The notes beneath the pieces are model-generated. The model saw nothing but the letters and a program-made list of their open reading frames with translations, was not told the origin of the DNA and searched no databases. Below, one piece after another: positions 27,910 through 36,582 of a DNA stretch of 64,000 nucleotides. The position numbers and the translations under genes were made by a program. How positions within the stretch are numbered: the first letter of the stretch is position 1; each line of letters opens with the position of its first letter. The stretch comes from Bacillota bacterium (GTDB taxonomy: Bacteria > Bacillota > Clostridia > Christensenellales > CAG-138), in NCBI GenBank assembly GCA_023390655.1, contig JAEWCL010000023.1:1-64000 (forward strand), written 5' to 3'.

Positions 27910-28533
27910 TTACAGTGAGGCTGCTACCGCCTCAAAAATCTCATTTGCCAGCGCCTGCGCCTTTTGCAAGAGCGCTTCCCCGCCCGTTTTCAGCTCATTC
28001 GCCCTTTGCGCATCCCGCAGGCCGCCAAGGTTGATGAGCACATTGAGCCACGCGCCCTTTGCGCAGGTTTCAAGGTTGGTAGCCGCCACGCCAAGGTCGC
28101 TTGCGGCATTGGGGTTACTCTGCCCCACCAACGTACGCGTGACCGAAAGCGCCTGTACGGCGAGCGCCAGAGTCTCATACGGCACTTCCGTTGCAAACAG
28201 CGTCGCCTCCGCAATCTTTTCGCCGCGGGCACGCTTTTCTTCTTCCGTCTCCTTGGGGAGCTTCATTGCCTCGCACACGAGATTGTAGGCATCCGTATCC
28301 CGGTCAATCTGCGCAACGAGCTGTGCCTTTAACGCTTCCGCTTCCTCCGCGGCCTGGCCGCAGACGTCGTGAAACGCCTCATATTTCTTTCTGGATACGG
28401 TCAGGTTCGCGACCATCGCCGTGAGCGCGGCGCCCTGCGCGCCGCACAGCGCGCTTGCGCTGCCGCCGCCGGGGGCCGGCGCGTCGGATGCGAGGAGGTT
28501 CAGATAATCCGCCAGTTTAAGCTCTTTTAACAT
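27910..28533 (-). CDS. fchA: Formiminotetrahydrofolate cyclodeaminase
   Basis: A 207-residue protein of the FTCD C-terminal (cyclodeaminase) family: APAPGGGSASALCGAQGAAL near the N-terminus and the helical body with NPNAASDLGVAATNLETCAKG. It converts 5-formimino-THF to methenyl-THF and ammonia, feeding one-carbon metabolism. Here it is a separate enzyme from the transferase (29903-30799), as in many Clostridia. The start MLKELK is supported by GGAG nine bases upstream and overlaps the hutI end by 17 bases. Last gene of the hut cluster. Confidence 0.93.
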   Translation of the reverse strand: MLKELKLADYLNLLASDAPAPGGGSASALCGAQGAALTAMVANLTVSRKKYEAFHDVCGQAAEEAEALKAQLVAQIDRDTDAYNLVCEAMKLPKETEEEKRARGEKIAEATLFATEVPYETLALAVQALSVTRTLVGQSNPNAASDLGVAATNLETCAKGAWLNVLINLGGLRDAQRANELKTGGEALLQKAQALANEIFEAVAASL

Positions 28534-29758
28534 GCTGTACTTCTCCTTTTTTGATGACGGTATGCGCAAGGTTGCTGCCAAAGCGGTAGCAGAGCATTTC
28601 CATATCCGGCGCGTCCCACAATACGATATCCGCCTGCTTGCCCGCCTCGATCGTCCCCAGACGGTCTCCAAGGCCGATGGCGCACGCCGCGTTGCGTGTG
28701 ACGGCGGTGAGCACCTCCTCCGGCTGCATCCGGTATTTCAAATACCCGAGATTCGCCGCAAGCTGCAAATTACAGGATGGCGACGAGCCGGGGTTAAAAT
28801 CCGAGGCGATGGCGACAGGGATACCAAGCTCTATCATCCTTCTTGCCTGCGCAAACGGCTTGTTGAGATAGAACGAGGTCTGCGGCAGCAGCGCCGCAAT
28901 GACGCCGCCCGCGGCAAGCGCCGCCATGCCCTGCTCCCCCGTTGCAATCAGGTGCTCCGCAGAAATCGCATGGAGTTCCCCCGCAAGCTGCGCCCCGCCG
29001 ATCTCCTCAATTTCATCCGCGTGGATTTTCGCGCCCAAGCCCAGTGCCTGCGCCGCCTTCAGATACTTGCGGCTTTGCGCGACGTTGAATACCGAATCCT
29101 CGCAAAACACATCCGCAAACCGCGCGAGTTCTTCTTCCTTGACTCTGGGAAGCACTTCATCGCACAAGTAATCGATATATTTGTCCCCATCCCCCGCGTA
29201 TTCATCAGGTATGGCGTGCGCGCCCATGAACGTGGGGATAACCTCCACCGGCTGCGTTTCATTGAGCCGTTTCATCACGCGGAGCTGCTTGAGCTCGTTT
29301 TCAATATCCAGCCCGTAACCACTTTTGGCCTCCACAGTTGTCACACCGTTTGCAAGCATTTCCGCCAATAGCGCCTGGCTTTTTTCATACAGCGCGTCCT
29401 CGGACGCTTCCCTCGTATGCCGAACCGTATCGAGTATGCCGCCGCCCGCGCGCAGGATTTCAAGATAGCTGGCGCCCTTGAGCTTTAACGGCACCTCATG
29501 CTGCCGCCATCCGCCAAACACCAGGTGCGTGTGGCAGTCGATCCAGCCCGGCGTTGCAAGCATGCCTTTGGCATCCAGCGCATCCACGCTTTTGTCGCAG
29601 AACGGAAGTTCGCCGCCTTCATACACCGCCTTGATGCGTCCACCGTCTATCAGGATGGCGGCATTTTTGATCTTTACGTTATGCGCCTGCGCCTTGCCCT
29701 TTGCGCTCGTATTGCCGATGGGCGTTTGCAGCAGACCGATGTTTTTGATAAGCAGCAT
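28517..29758 (-). CDS. hutI: Imidazolonepropionase
   Basis: A 413-residue amidohydrolase-fold enzyme that opens imidazolonepropionate to formiminoglutamate, the third step in histidine degradation. The metal-binding motif HTHLVFGG lies at about residues 76-83, and later conserved parts are visible (KSGYGLDIENELKQLRV, ADEIEEIGGAQLAGEL with its His, SDFNPGSSPS with the catalytic Asp). AAAGGAG is seven bases before the ATG. It overlaps fchA downstream, and a hairpin-rich spacer separates it from ftcD upstream. Confidence 0.96.
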   Translation of the reverse strand: MLLIKNIGLLQTPIGNTSAKGKAQAHNVKIKNAAILIDGGRIKAVYEGGELPFCDKSVDALDAKGMLATPGWIDCHTHLVFGGWRQHEVPLKLKGASYLEILRAGGGILDTVRHTREASEDALYEKSQALLAEMLANGVTTVEAKSGYGLDIENELKQLRVMKRLNETQPVEVIPTFMGAHAIPDEYAGDGDKYIDYLCDEVLPRVKEEELARFADVFCEDSVFNVAQSRKYLKAAQALGLGAKIHADEIEEIGGAQLAGELHAISAEHLIATGEQGMAALAAGGVIAALLPQTSFYLNKPFAQARRMIELGIPVAIASDFNPGSSPSCNLQLAANLGYLKYRMQPEEVLTAVTRNAACAIGLGDRLGTIEAGKQADIVLWDAPDMEMLCYRFGSNLAHTVIKKGEVQHVKRA

Positions 29759-29775
29759 GGATTTACTCCTTTATT

Positions 29776-29891
29776 GAGGGCCCTGCCCTCAAACTCCCGC
29801 CAAAGGGGTGTAACACCCCTTTGGAATCCCTAACACATATTCTTATATCCGCTTTCTTTTGCTACTTTTCTTTCGTGGAAAGAAAAGTAGC
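29776..29891. repeat. Hairpin-rich intergenic repeat between ftcD and hutI
   Basis: Contains GAGGGC-CCT-GCCCTC, then CCAAAGGGGTG / CACCCCTTTGG (about 29800-29824) ending in GAATCCC, then a long stem GCTACTTTTCTTTC / GAAAGAAAAGTAGC (29861-29891). The first two modules recur in the hutH-hutU spacer, so this is a dispersed intergenic element rather than a gene-specific signal. Confidence 0.65.
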
Positions 29892-29902
29892 GTACCTATT
29901 CC

Positions 29903-30799
29903 CTATAAAATATGGTTCTCCAGCACCTGCTTGTGGAAATCAAACGCTTCGATCTGCATGTAGTATTCCGCAGAATCAATGAGCGCCTGCATGGGAGCCA
30001 ACCCCACGATCTCCGTACCGACAACAGTTACGCCGTAGCGCTTGGCCTCCGCTTTCACAAGCTCCAGCACGCGGTAAAGCGGGGTCTTATAAAAGTTCGT
30101 CATGTTGATGGACACCTGCGCGATGTTGCGCTCAGAAAGCATCACGCCAAGCGCCTTGACATAGGGCAGCCCGCCGCTGCTCTGACGAATGGTCTTTGCG
30201 ATGCTGGAAGCAATGGAAACATCCGGGGTGGACAGATTGATATTGAACGCGATGAGCGGCATGCGCGCGCCGATAGCGACAACGCCAGCCGTTTTGTGGA
30301 TGGTCCTGCCGCCAAAGTCCGGCGCCCATTCGGGTTCCTGAACCTTTTGCGCCATGCCCTCAAACTGGCCCTTGCGGATGGCGGCAAGGTTCACGCGGGA
30401 AGGCGAAGATGCGGACCCCTCATACAGGAACACGGGCATATGCGCCTCTTCCCAAACGCGCCTTGCCACTTCCTTGGAAAGTTCCACGCATTCTTCTGCC
30501 GTCACATCCTTGATGGGGATAAACGGGATCACGTCCACCGCGCCCATGCGGGGATGTTCGCCTTCATGCACGGTAAGGTCAATGAGTTCCGCCGCCTTTT
30601 TCGCGACGGCGACCGCCGCATCCGCAACGCCTTCGGGGCTGCCTAAAAACGTGATGACGGTGCGGTTGTGGCTGGCGTCGGAGCTGTAATCGAGCAGCGT
30701 CACGCCGGGGGTATGCCGTACCTCGTCGATCACCGCTTCAATAATCTCCGGCCTTCTGCCCTCGCTGATGTTGGGCACGCATTCTATGAGCTTTGCCAT
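29903..30799 (-). CDS. ftcD: Glutamate formimidoyltransferase
   Basis: A 298-residue enzyme matching the transferase half of FTCD: MAKLIECVPNISEGR at the start, DASHNRTVITFLG, EGEHPRMGAVDVIPFIP, and MTNFYKTPLYRVLELVKAEA. It moves the formimino group from formiminoglutamate to THF, releasing glutamate. Together with the separate fchA it makes the THF route for the last steps; no hutG or hutF is in the window. It follows hutU by seven bases and so is in the same transcript. Confidence 0.95.
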   Translation of the reverse strand: MAKLIECVPNISEGRRPEIIEAVIDEVRHTPGVTLLDYSSDASHNRTVITFLGSPEGVADAAVAVAKKAAELIDLTVHEGEHPRMGAVDVIPFIPIKDVTAEECVELSKEVARRVWEEAHMPVFLYEGSASSPSRVNLAAIRKGQFEGMAQKVQEPEWAPDFGGRTIHKTAGVVAIGARMPLIAFNINLSTPDVSIASSIAKTIRQSSGGLPYVKALGVMLSERNIAQVSINMTNFYKTPLYRVLELVKAEAKRYGVTVVGTEIVGLAPMQALIDSAEYYMQIEAFDFHKQVLENHIL

Positions 30800-30806
30800 T
30801 GGATCG

Positions 30807-32831
30807 TTATATCCCCTTTTCTTGTAAAGTTCTTTCTATTAAAGCATCATCCGCAAGGTAGGGCAGCGTGATGTGCGCCCTACCCTGCCATTTTGTATTG
30901 TAGGCGGCCACAGTTTCCAAGGCGTTTTCATTCCTTGCCCAGCTACGGCGTGCAACACCGCCCATCACGTCCCACATCATGGCGGAGCGAATGATGTCAT
31001 CCGTACGCGCGCTGCCGTCCAACAACAAACCGAACCCGCCGTTGATGGCCTTGCCAATGCCCACGCCACCGCCGTTGTGCAGCGCGCACAGCGTCATGCC
31101 GCGCGCGGCGTTGCCCGCAAAGCACTGGGTCGCCATATCCGCCATCACATTGCTGCCATCCTTGATGTTCGCGGTCTCGCGGAAGGGCGAGTCGGTACCG
31201 CTGACATCGTGATGATCGCGTCCGAGCATAATGGGGCCAACTTCCCCAGCACGTACCATCTCGTTAAACCGCAGCGCGATATTCGTGCGGCCCTCCGCAT
31301 CCTGGTACAGGATACGCGCCTGTGTGCCAACCACGAGCCTATTCTCTTTTGCGTCCCGGATCCAGTTGTAATTGTCCCGATCCTGAAACCGCCTGTCGGG
31401 ATCGATGCACTCCATGGCGGCGGCATCGGTTTTCTCCAGATCCTCCGGCTTTCCGGACAGGCACACCCAGCGGAACGGGCCATAGCCGTAATCAAACAGC
31501 ATGGGGCCCATGATATCCTCCACATAGGAGGGGAATATGAAGCCGTCTTTTTCATCCACGCCGTTCTTGGAAATCTCCATGACGCCGCTGTCAAACACGG
31601 CCTTCATGAAGGAATTGCCGTAATCGAAAAAGTACGTTCCCTGTTCTACCAGACTCCGGATGGCCGCAAAGTGCCGCTTGAGCGAAGCGTCCACCAGCCC
31701 CGCAAAGCGTTGGCGATCCGTATGCAACAAATCCGTGCGCTCCGCAAACGTCAGCCCGGCGGGGCAATATCCGCCGTCGTATACGTTGTGGCAGGAGGTC
31801 TGGTCGCTCAATAAATCAATTTTGAAGTGTTCTTTTGCCGCATACTCCAGCAGGTCCACAATGTTACCGTGGTAGGCGATGGAAACGGAGCGATTGCGCT
31901 CCCTGTGCCAATTTGCGTATGTAATGGCCTCGCAGAGGCCGTCCGTCATCATATCCACCCAGCCCTGATTCATACGGGTCTGGATGCGGCTTTTATCCAC
32001 CTCCGCGAATATGCCGACAGCGTTTGCGATGTTTGCCGCCTTGGGCTGCGCGCCGCTCATGCCGCCCAAGCCCGAGGATACGAACACCTTGCCCGTCAAG
32101 TCCCCCTCTTCCGGGATGCCTAAAAACTTGCGCCCCGCGCCCAGTATGGTGTTGAACGTGCCGTGCACGATCCCCTGCGGGCCGATGTACATCCAGCCGC
32201 CCGCCGTCATCTGCCCGTAGTTCGCTACCCCCAGCTGCTGAGCTACTTCCCAATCGTTCCGGTTATCGAACATGCCCACCATCAGCGCGTTCGTCAAAAT
32301 GACGCGCGGGGCATCCGGCTTGGACGGGAACAGGCCCAGCGGGTGTCCCGATTCGAGCACCAGCGTCTGCTCGTCCATGAGTTCTTCCAGATACTTTTTA
32401 ATCAGCCGGTATTGCAGCCAGTTCTGGCAGGGCTGGCCTGTTTCGCCGTAGGTAACAAGCTCGTAGGGGTAGAGCGCAATCTCAAAATCCAGATTGTTGT
32501 CGATCATCACCTGGAACGCTTTCCCCGCAAGGCACTTGCCCTTGTATTCCTCAATCGGCTTTCCATAGATGCGGCCCTCGGGCCGGTAGCGGTACGCATA
32601 GATACGCCCACGGGTCAGGAGTTCTTCCATGAATTCCGGCGCTAAGCGTTCATGCAGCTCTTCCGGCACATACCGCAGCGCGTTTTTGAGCGCGAGCGCC
32701 GCCTGCGCTTTCGTCAGCCGGAAGCCCCTGTCCGGCGCGCGGCGATACTGCGGGTCGAACGCCGGGTATTCCGGCAATGCCACGTCCAGCTTGATGGTTC
32801 TTGCGTGTTCGAGTGCTTGGTTGGTGTGCAT
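30807..32831 (-). CDS. hutU: Urocanate hydratase
   Basis: A 674-residue urocanase, the longer Bacillota form. Recognised by YGETGQPCQNWLQYRLIKKY, the glycine-rich NAD site region GLGGMSGAQPKAAN, YAANWHRERNR-like residues, GYCPAGLTFAERT, and the late segment RGMTLCALHNGGGVGIGKA. It uses tightly bound NAD to hydrate urocanate to imidazolonepropionate. AGGAGG lies before the ATG. Second enzyme of the pathway, between hutH and ftcD on the same strand. Confidence 0.96.
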   Translation of the reverse strand: MHTNQALEHARTIKLDVALPEYPAFDPQYRRAPDRGFRLTKAQAALALKNALRYVPEELHERLAPEFMEELLTRGRIYAYRYRPEGRIYGKPIEEYKGKCLAGKAFQVMIDNNLDFEIALYPYELVTYGETGQPCQNWLQYRLIKKYLEELMDEQTLVLESGHPLGLFPSKPDAPRVILTNALMVGMFDNRNDWEVAQQLGVANYGQMTAGGWMYIGPQGIVHGTFNTILGAGRKFLGIPEEGDLTGKVFVSSGLGGMSGAQPKAANIANAVGIFAEVDKSRIQTRMNQGWVDMMTDGLCEAITYANWHRERNRSVSIAYHGNIVDLLEYAAKEHFKIDLLSDQTSCHNVYDGGYCPAGLTFAERTDLLHTDRQRFAGLVDASLKRHFAAIRSLVEQGTYFFDYGNSFMKAVFDSGVMEISKNGVDEKDGFIFPSYVEDIMGPMLFDYGYGPFRWVCLSGKPEDLEKTDAAAMECIDPDRRFQDRDNYNWIRDAKENRLVVGTQARILYQDAEGRTNIALRFNEMVRAGEVGPIMLGRDHHDVSGTDSPFRETANIKDGSNVMADMATQCFAGNAARGMTLCALHNGGGVGIGKAINGGFGLLLDGSARTDDIIRSAMMWDVMGGVARRSWARNENALETVAAYNTKWQGRAHITLPYLADDALIERTLQEKGI

Positions 32832-32853
32832 GTAGACCTCCTTTTGGAGTACG

Positions 32854-32995
32854 GAAGGGGCGTTGCCCCTTAAACCCTACCAAAGGGACATGTCCCTTTG
32901 GAATCCCTTCTCTTGAAACCCATTGTAAGGCTTTTCCTAAATGGGTTCTTAGGGCCGTTACGGCCCTGAGTGGGAGTTTGAGGGCAACGCCCTCA
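32854..32995. repeat. Hairpin-rich intergenic repeat between hutH and hutU
   Basis: Modules: AAGGGGC / GCCCCTT (32854-32871), CCAAAGGGAC / GTCCCTTTGG (about 32880-32900) ending in GAATCCC, AGGGCCG / CGGCCCT (32951-32967), and GGGAGTTTGAGGGC / GCCCTC (32972-32995). The CCAAAGGG and GAGGGC modules match the ftcD-hutI spacer, and the AGGGCCGTTACGGCC module recurs near 63036-63057. Confidence 0.65.
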
Positions 32996-33005
32996 ATCAT
33001 CCCCC

Positions 33006-34529
33006 TTACAGCAGTTTTCCGCACACCGCCTCAGCGGCGGCGACAAGCTCGCCGGATTTCACCATTTGATCAAGCTTGACCATTTCATAATGCATCACAA
33101 TATCCTTGTGCGCGGGCGGAACGGAGGCGCGGATATGGTCATACACGGCCTTGGTGGCGGGAGAAAGCTTTTGTTCCCCGCGCAGCCAGAGGGCTTGGGC
33201 CGCGACAAACAGCTCGATACCGATCACTTTTTCCGCGTTGTCCAAGATCATGCGCGCCTTTCGTGCGGCAGTGGTGCCCATACTGACATGGTCCTCCTGG
33301 TTGGCGGAGGACGGGATGCTGTCCACACTCGCCGGGTGTGCGTAGACCTTGTTTTCGGATACCATAGAGGCCGCGGCGTACTGCGCGATCATAAAGCCGC
33401 TGTTGAGGCCGCCGTCCGGGATGAGGAAAGCGGGCAGGCCGTCGTTGATCTGCGGGTTGACCATGCGCTCGATACGGCGCTCGGACACATTGGCGTATTC
33501 CGCAAGCGCGATCCCTAAGAAATCGAAGGCGAGCGCCATGGGCTGGCCGTGGAAATTGCCGCTCGAGATTGCCTCGTCCTCATCCGGGAATATGATGGGG
33601 TTATCCGTCACAGCGTTGATCTCGCAGGTGACGGCGTCAAATACATATTGGATGGCGTCGCGGCTTGCACCGTGAATCTGCGGCACGCAACGCACGGAAT
33701 ACGCGTCCTGCACCTTGCCGGGAATGGACTCCTGCGCAAGAAAGCTGCCGTGAAGTAGTGTCAGAAGGTTTCTGGCGGACTCCTTCTGCCCCTGATGCCC
33801 ACGCAGCTCATGGATTTTCGCGTCGAATGCTTTTAATATGCCGTTTTGCGCCTCGGTGGTCATGGCGGCGGCAATATCGGCGGCTTTCGCCAGAGATACG
33901 GCGTCATAGATTGCCAAAGCGCCGATGGCCGTCATGATCTGGGTGCCGTTGATGAGCGCGAGACCCTCCTTGGCAGCAAGCGCGATGGTGGGGATGCCTG
34001 CGCGGTCCATGGCCTCTTTGCCCGGCAGCACTTCTCCCTTGTATTCTGCGTGACCCTCGCCGATCATGACGAGCACCATATGGGAAAGCGGCGCCAAATC
34101 CCCGCTTGCGCCAAGGCTTCCCTTTTGCGGAATGACGGGATGCACGCCGAAATTAAGCATGTTCAAAAGCGTATCCATGGTGGAAAGGCGGATGCCGGAA
34201 TTGCCGCGGCTTAAGGTATTTAACCGCAGCAGCATGGAGGCGCGCACGGTTTCACGATCCAACGGCTCCCCCATGCCGCAGGCGTGGGAGATGATGAGGT
34301 TCTTTTGCAGCTCCGCCGTGGCTTCCGGCGGAATGAAGGTATCCGAAAACTTGCCAAAGCCGGTGGTCAGGCCATAGATGACCGCCTGCGCCGCAAGCTT
34401 TTCATCCACATAATCCCGCGCCTTTTGAATCTGCACGCGCGCTTCCTTGGAAATCTCCACCTGTTCGCCCTGCCGGGCAACAGCCGCCACCTGTTCTATC
34501 GTCAAATCCCTGCCGTTTAATGCTACCAC
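33006..34529 (-). CDS. hutH: Histidine ammonia-lyase
   Basis: A 507-residue enzyme that deaminates histidine to urocanate. The Ala-Ser-Gly triad that cyclizes into the MIO cofactor lies in GSLGASGDLAPLSH at about 141-143, with YGLTTGFGKFSD near the N-terminus supplying the catalytic Tyr. The GTG at 34529 is chosen as start: GAAGGTGG lies five bases upstream, and the -10 box TATAAT at 34550-34555 would leave an upstream GTG (34547) outside or at the very end of the transcript. First gene of the hut cluster, so the main promoter is here. Confidence 0.95.
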   Translation of the reverse strand: MVALNGRDLTIEQVAAVARQGEQVEISKEARVQIQKARDYVDEKLAAQAVIYGLTTGFGKFSDTFIPPEATAELQKNLIISHACGMGEPLDRETVRASMLLRLNTLSRGNSGIRLSTMDTLLNMLNFGVHPVIPQKGSLGASGDLAPLSHMVLVMIGEGHAEYKGEVLPGKEAMDRAGIPTIALAAKEGLALINGTQIMTAIGALAIYDAVSLAKAADIAAAMTTEAQNGILKAFDAKIHELRGHQGQKESARNLLTLLHGSFLAQESIPGKVQDAYSVRCVPQIHGASRDAIQYVFDAVTCEINAVTDNPIIFPDEDEAISSGNFHGQPMALAFDFLGIALAEYANVSERRIERMVNPQINDGLPAFLIPDGGLNSGFMIAQYAAASMVSENKVYAHPASVDSIPSSANQEDHVSMGTTAARKARMILDNAEKVIGIELFVAAQALWLRGEQKLSPATKAVYDHIRASVPPAHKDIVMHYEMVKLDQMVKSGELVAAAEAVCGKLL

Positions 34530-34549
34530 ACGCGTTCCACCTTCCACGT

Positions 34550-34581
34550 ATTATACATATGGCGGTCAAAATGCCCGCCAT
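34550..34581 (-). promoter_or_regulatory. hutH promoter -10 box with inverted repeat
   Basis: A minus-strand TATAAT (34550-34555) sits about 20 bp before the hutH start. Just upstream is an inverted repeat ATGGCGG / CCGCCAT with a nine-base spacer (34559-34581), which replaces the -35 region: I see no good -35 at 17 bp. The pattern fits an activator- or repressor-controlled promoter. Confidence 0.45.
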
Positions 34582-34746
34582 GTAAGCCTTGCATGCAATT
34601 TTCAATGGGTATAGCACCATTCTATTGACGGCTGCCTTATTTGTAAAGTTCTGCAAGGTAAAGCGAAAACGCGCTGACGCAGAGAAACAGGCGTTTTCAA
34701 GCGCGCGCTTTCGTGATATGATAATGGAAAAATCAGGAGAACGGAT

Positions 34747-35187
34747 ATGGACTGGAGCGCTTTATATGGGCCGGATGTGCAGCCCACCGAAGAAATGACG
34801 CGCGATTATATCCACAACCCGCTTTGGGATGCGTTCCACGCGCGGGTACAGGACGCTTATCAGGTGCAGCCTGCTTCCACCTACAGCAAATGTTCCGGGC
34901 AGCCGGGCTGGAATGTGAAATACCAGAAAGGCGGCAAATCCCTCTGCACACTCTACCCGATGGAAGGCTATTTTATTGCGCTGGTGGTGATCGGCGCAAA
35001 AGAGGAACCCGAGGCCGAACTGCTAATACCGCACGCAACAAGCTACGTGCGGGAGCTGTATGCAAAAACGCCGTTCTCCTGCGGGGGGCGGTGGCTAATG
35101 CTGCATGTGACGGATGAAGCGGTATTGGAGGACGTGCTGCGGCTGATTGCGTTAAGAAAGCCTGTGGCGAAAAAGAGGGTTGGGTGA
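34747..35187 (+). CDS. DUF3788 family protein
   Basis: A 146-residue cytosolic protein of the DUF3788 type: WDAFHARVQDAYQVQPASTYSK, GWNVKYQKGGKSLCTLYP, FIALVVIGAKEEPEAE and the C-terminal GGRWLMLHVTDEAVLEDVLRLI. These belong to the same broad fold as YdhG/DUF1801-like small proteins; function unknown. Plus-strand -10 TATGAT near 34716 and TCAGGAGAAC just before the ATG. It converges on the lipoprotein gene at 35207 with only 19 bp between stops. Confidence 0.85.
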   Translation: MDWSALYGPDVQPTEEMTRDYIHNPLWDAFHARVQDAYQVQPASTYSKCSGQPGWNVKYQKGGKSLCTLYPMEGYFIALVVIGAKEEPEAELLIPHATSYVRELYAKTPFSCGGRWLMLHVTDEAVLEDVLRLIALRKPVAKKRVG

Positions 35188-35206
35188 AATGGATGGCTTT
35201 ATACGC

Positions 35207-36565
35207 CTATTCCTCGCGCACTTCAACAACTTTCAGCTCCCCCTCTATCCGTTCCTGAATGGTAGTGACAACCTTGTCCCGCTCCACATCATAAACCGCC
35301 TCTTCCTGCCGAATCAGCACAGGCGCGCCATCGATATACTGGAACGTGCGCTCCGTGTACGAGCTTACACTATCCGGGCAATACGACGTAAAGGTTTTTG
35401 CTCTTGCGTCTACAATAATCTCTCCTAAATGCAACGCTTCCAGCGCTTCATCCAGTTGAAAACCACCCCGGTCTTTATCCCACACCCAATAGCGGACCCA
35501 TTCATATGAGGCTCCGGTATCATATAAAATACCCATATCCAGAAAACCGTCAAAGTTGATATCTTCAAGAATCAGGGATGTCTTGGCATCGCTTGAAAAC
35601 TCCGGATATACGATACCCATGTCCTCTTCTTCCAGATATATTTCCTGTAGCAACGTACCGTCCGTAAGACTTATGACAAGCGCTTCTTTCCCGTAATAAC
35701 GCCCGTCCTGTAATTCTCCGGTAATGGTAATACAAAGGGGCGGGAGTTCCTGCTGCGCGGGAACAATCTGCACCAGCGAAAATGTATTTGTGCTTTCATT
35801 AATATAGTATCGCGGAATGATACGCGAAACGGCATCTACCGCGCACATCTTGCCATTCTGCAATTCATAGGTCGTCGTAATTGCCTTGTCCTGTGTTTCA
35901 TCATATATCCGCTCGGTGTAGCTTGATAAAACGGGCAAGCCGTCTACAAACTCGAATATCCGCCTGAGAATGGTATTCTCTTCGCCCTTTCCGTGATAGG
36001 AATAGATTTTTTTATTCTTTTCAACAATGCTCGGATATCCCAACTCCAGCGCTTCCAATGCGGCGCTGCGTTCAAACGTCCGCCCCTTATCATTCCACAG
36101 CCAATAGTAATCGCCGCTATCCCCCTCAATCCAGAAATCGATAGAGCCATCAAAATTGATATCCTGCGTTCGTACATCAACCTGCTCTTTGCGTTCGGCC
36201 TTGAGAGAAAATGGACGCAAGTCATATTCATAAAGGATTGTTGTCCCATCCGTAACAGCGACCTGCTCACTAAGATACTGGTTTTCTTTCATGATGCCGG
36301 ACAACACGGCATAACGGGTGGCCCCGTTCTGCTCAAAAGCTTCTATCACATGGAAAATCCCCGTATTTGGGTCAATTTGAAAACCCTTTTCATAGTTTGA
36401 CGGAAGCGGATAAGCGGCTGTGTCCGTGCCCGCGCCAGTCTCCGTTTGGGCCGAGGCGGGTGTGTTCTTCGGCAGGGGACTTAAGCTGCCCTCCTGCGCG
36501 GATGCGCAGGAGGATAGCAGCAACGTTAAGAGAAGTATCAAGCTAGCCAGCTTTGTCCTTTTCAT
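35207..36565 (-). CDS. Lipoprotein with two FG-GAP-like 'DINFDG' repeats
   Basis: A 452-residue lipoprotein. The leader MKRTKLASLILLLTLLLSSC has lipobox LLSSC. The mature part has two similar halves, each with an Asp-rich calcium-site-like motif (TQDINFDGSIDFWIE and EDINFDGFLDMGIL) and then an aromatic YxWVWxxxRxxF strand, typical of XAC2610-related / VCBS-like proteins. It is preceded by an anchored protein gene (36583) and the pair is duplicated at 38116-39581. GGAG is thirteen bases upstream of the ATG, a wide spacing. Surface exposed by the lipid anchor; function unknown. Confidence 0.8.
   Translation of the reverse strand: MKRTKLASLILLLTLLLSSCASAQEGSLSPLPKNTPASAQTETGAGTDTAAYPLPSNYEKGFQIDPNTGIFHVIEAFEQNGATRYAVLSGIMKENQYLSEQVAVTDGTTILYEYDLRPFSLKAERKEQVDVRTQDINFDGSIDFWIEGDSGDYYWLWNDKGRTFERSAALEALELGYPSIVEKNKKIYSYHGKGEENTILRRIFEFVDGLPVLSSYTERIYDETQDKAITTTYELQNGKMCAVDAVSRIIPRYYINESTNTFSLVQIVPAQQELPPLCITITGELQDGRYYGKEALVISLTDGTLLQEIYLEEEDMGIVYPEFSSDAKTSLILEDINFDGFLDMGILYDTGASYEWVRYWVWDKDRGGFQLDEALEALHLGEIIVDARAKTFTSYCPDSVSSYTERTFQYIDGAPVLIRQEEAVYDVERDKVVTTIQERIEGELKVVEVREE
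36485..36565 (-). repeat. Conserved lipoprotein-leader cassette (also at 37996-38076, 38779-38859, 40859-40939)
   Basis: Four lipoprotein genes share almost the same first ~80 bp, encoding the signal peptide and lipobox, while their mature parts differ. The cassette includes a perfect inverted repeat with arms TCCTCCTGCGC / GCGCAGGAGGA around GGAT, located over the lipobox Cys codon (about 36489-36515 in this copy). The 37996 and 40859 copies carry small changes. Confidence 0.75.
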
Positions 36566-36582
36566 AAGTCGTATTGAACTCC

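Noticed and set aside
30873..31814. Plus-strand open frame of 313 residues across hutU
   Set aside because: Antisense shadow of a GC-rich gene; hutU on the minus strand is unambiguous.
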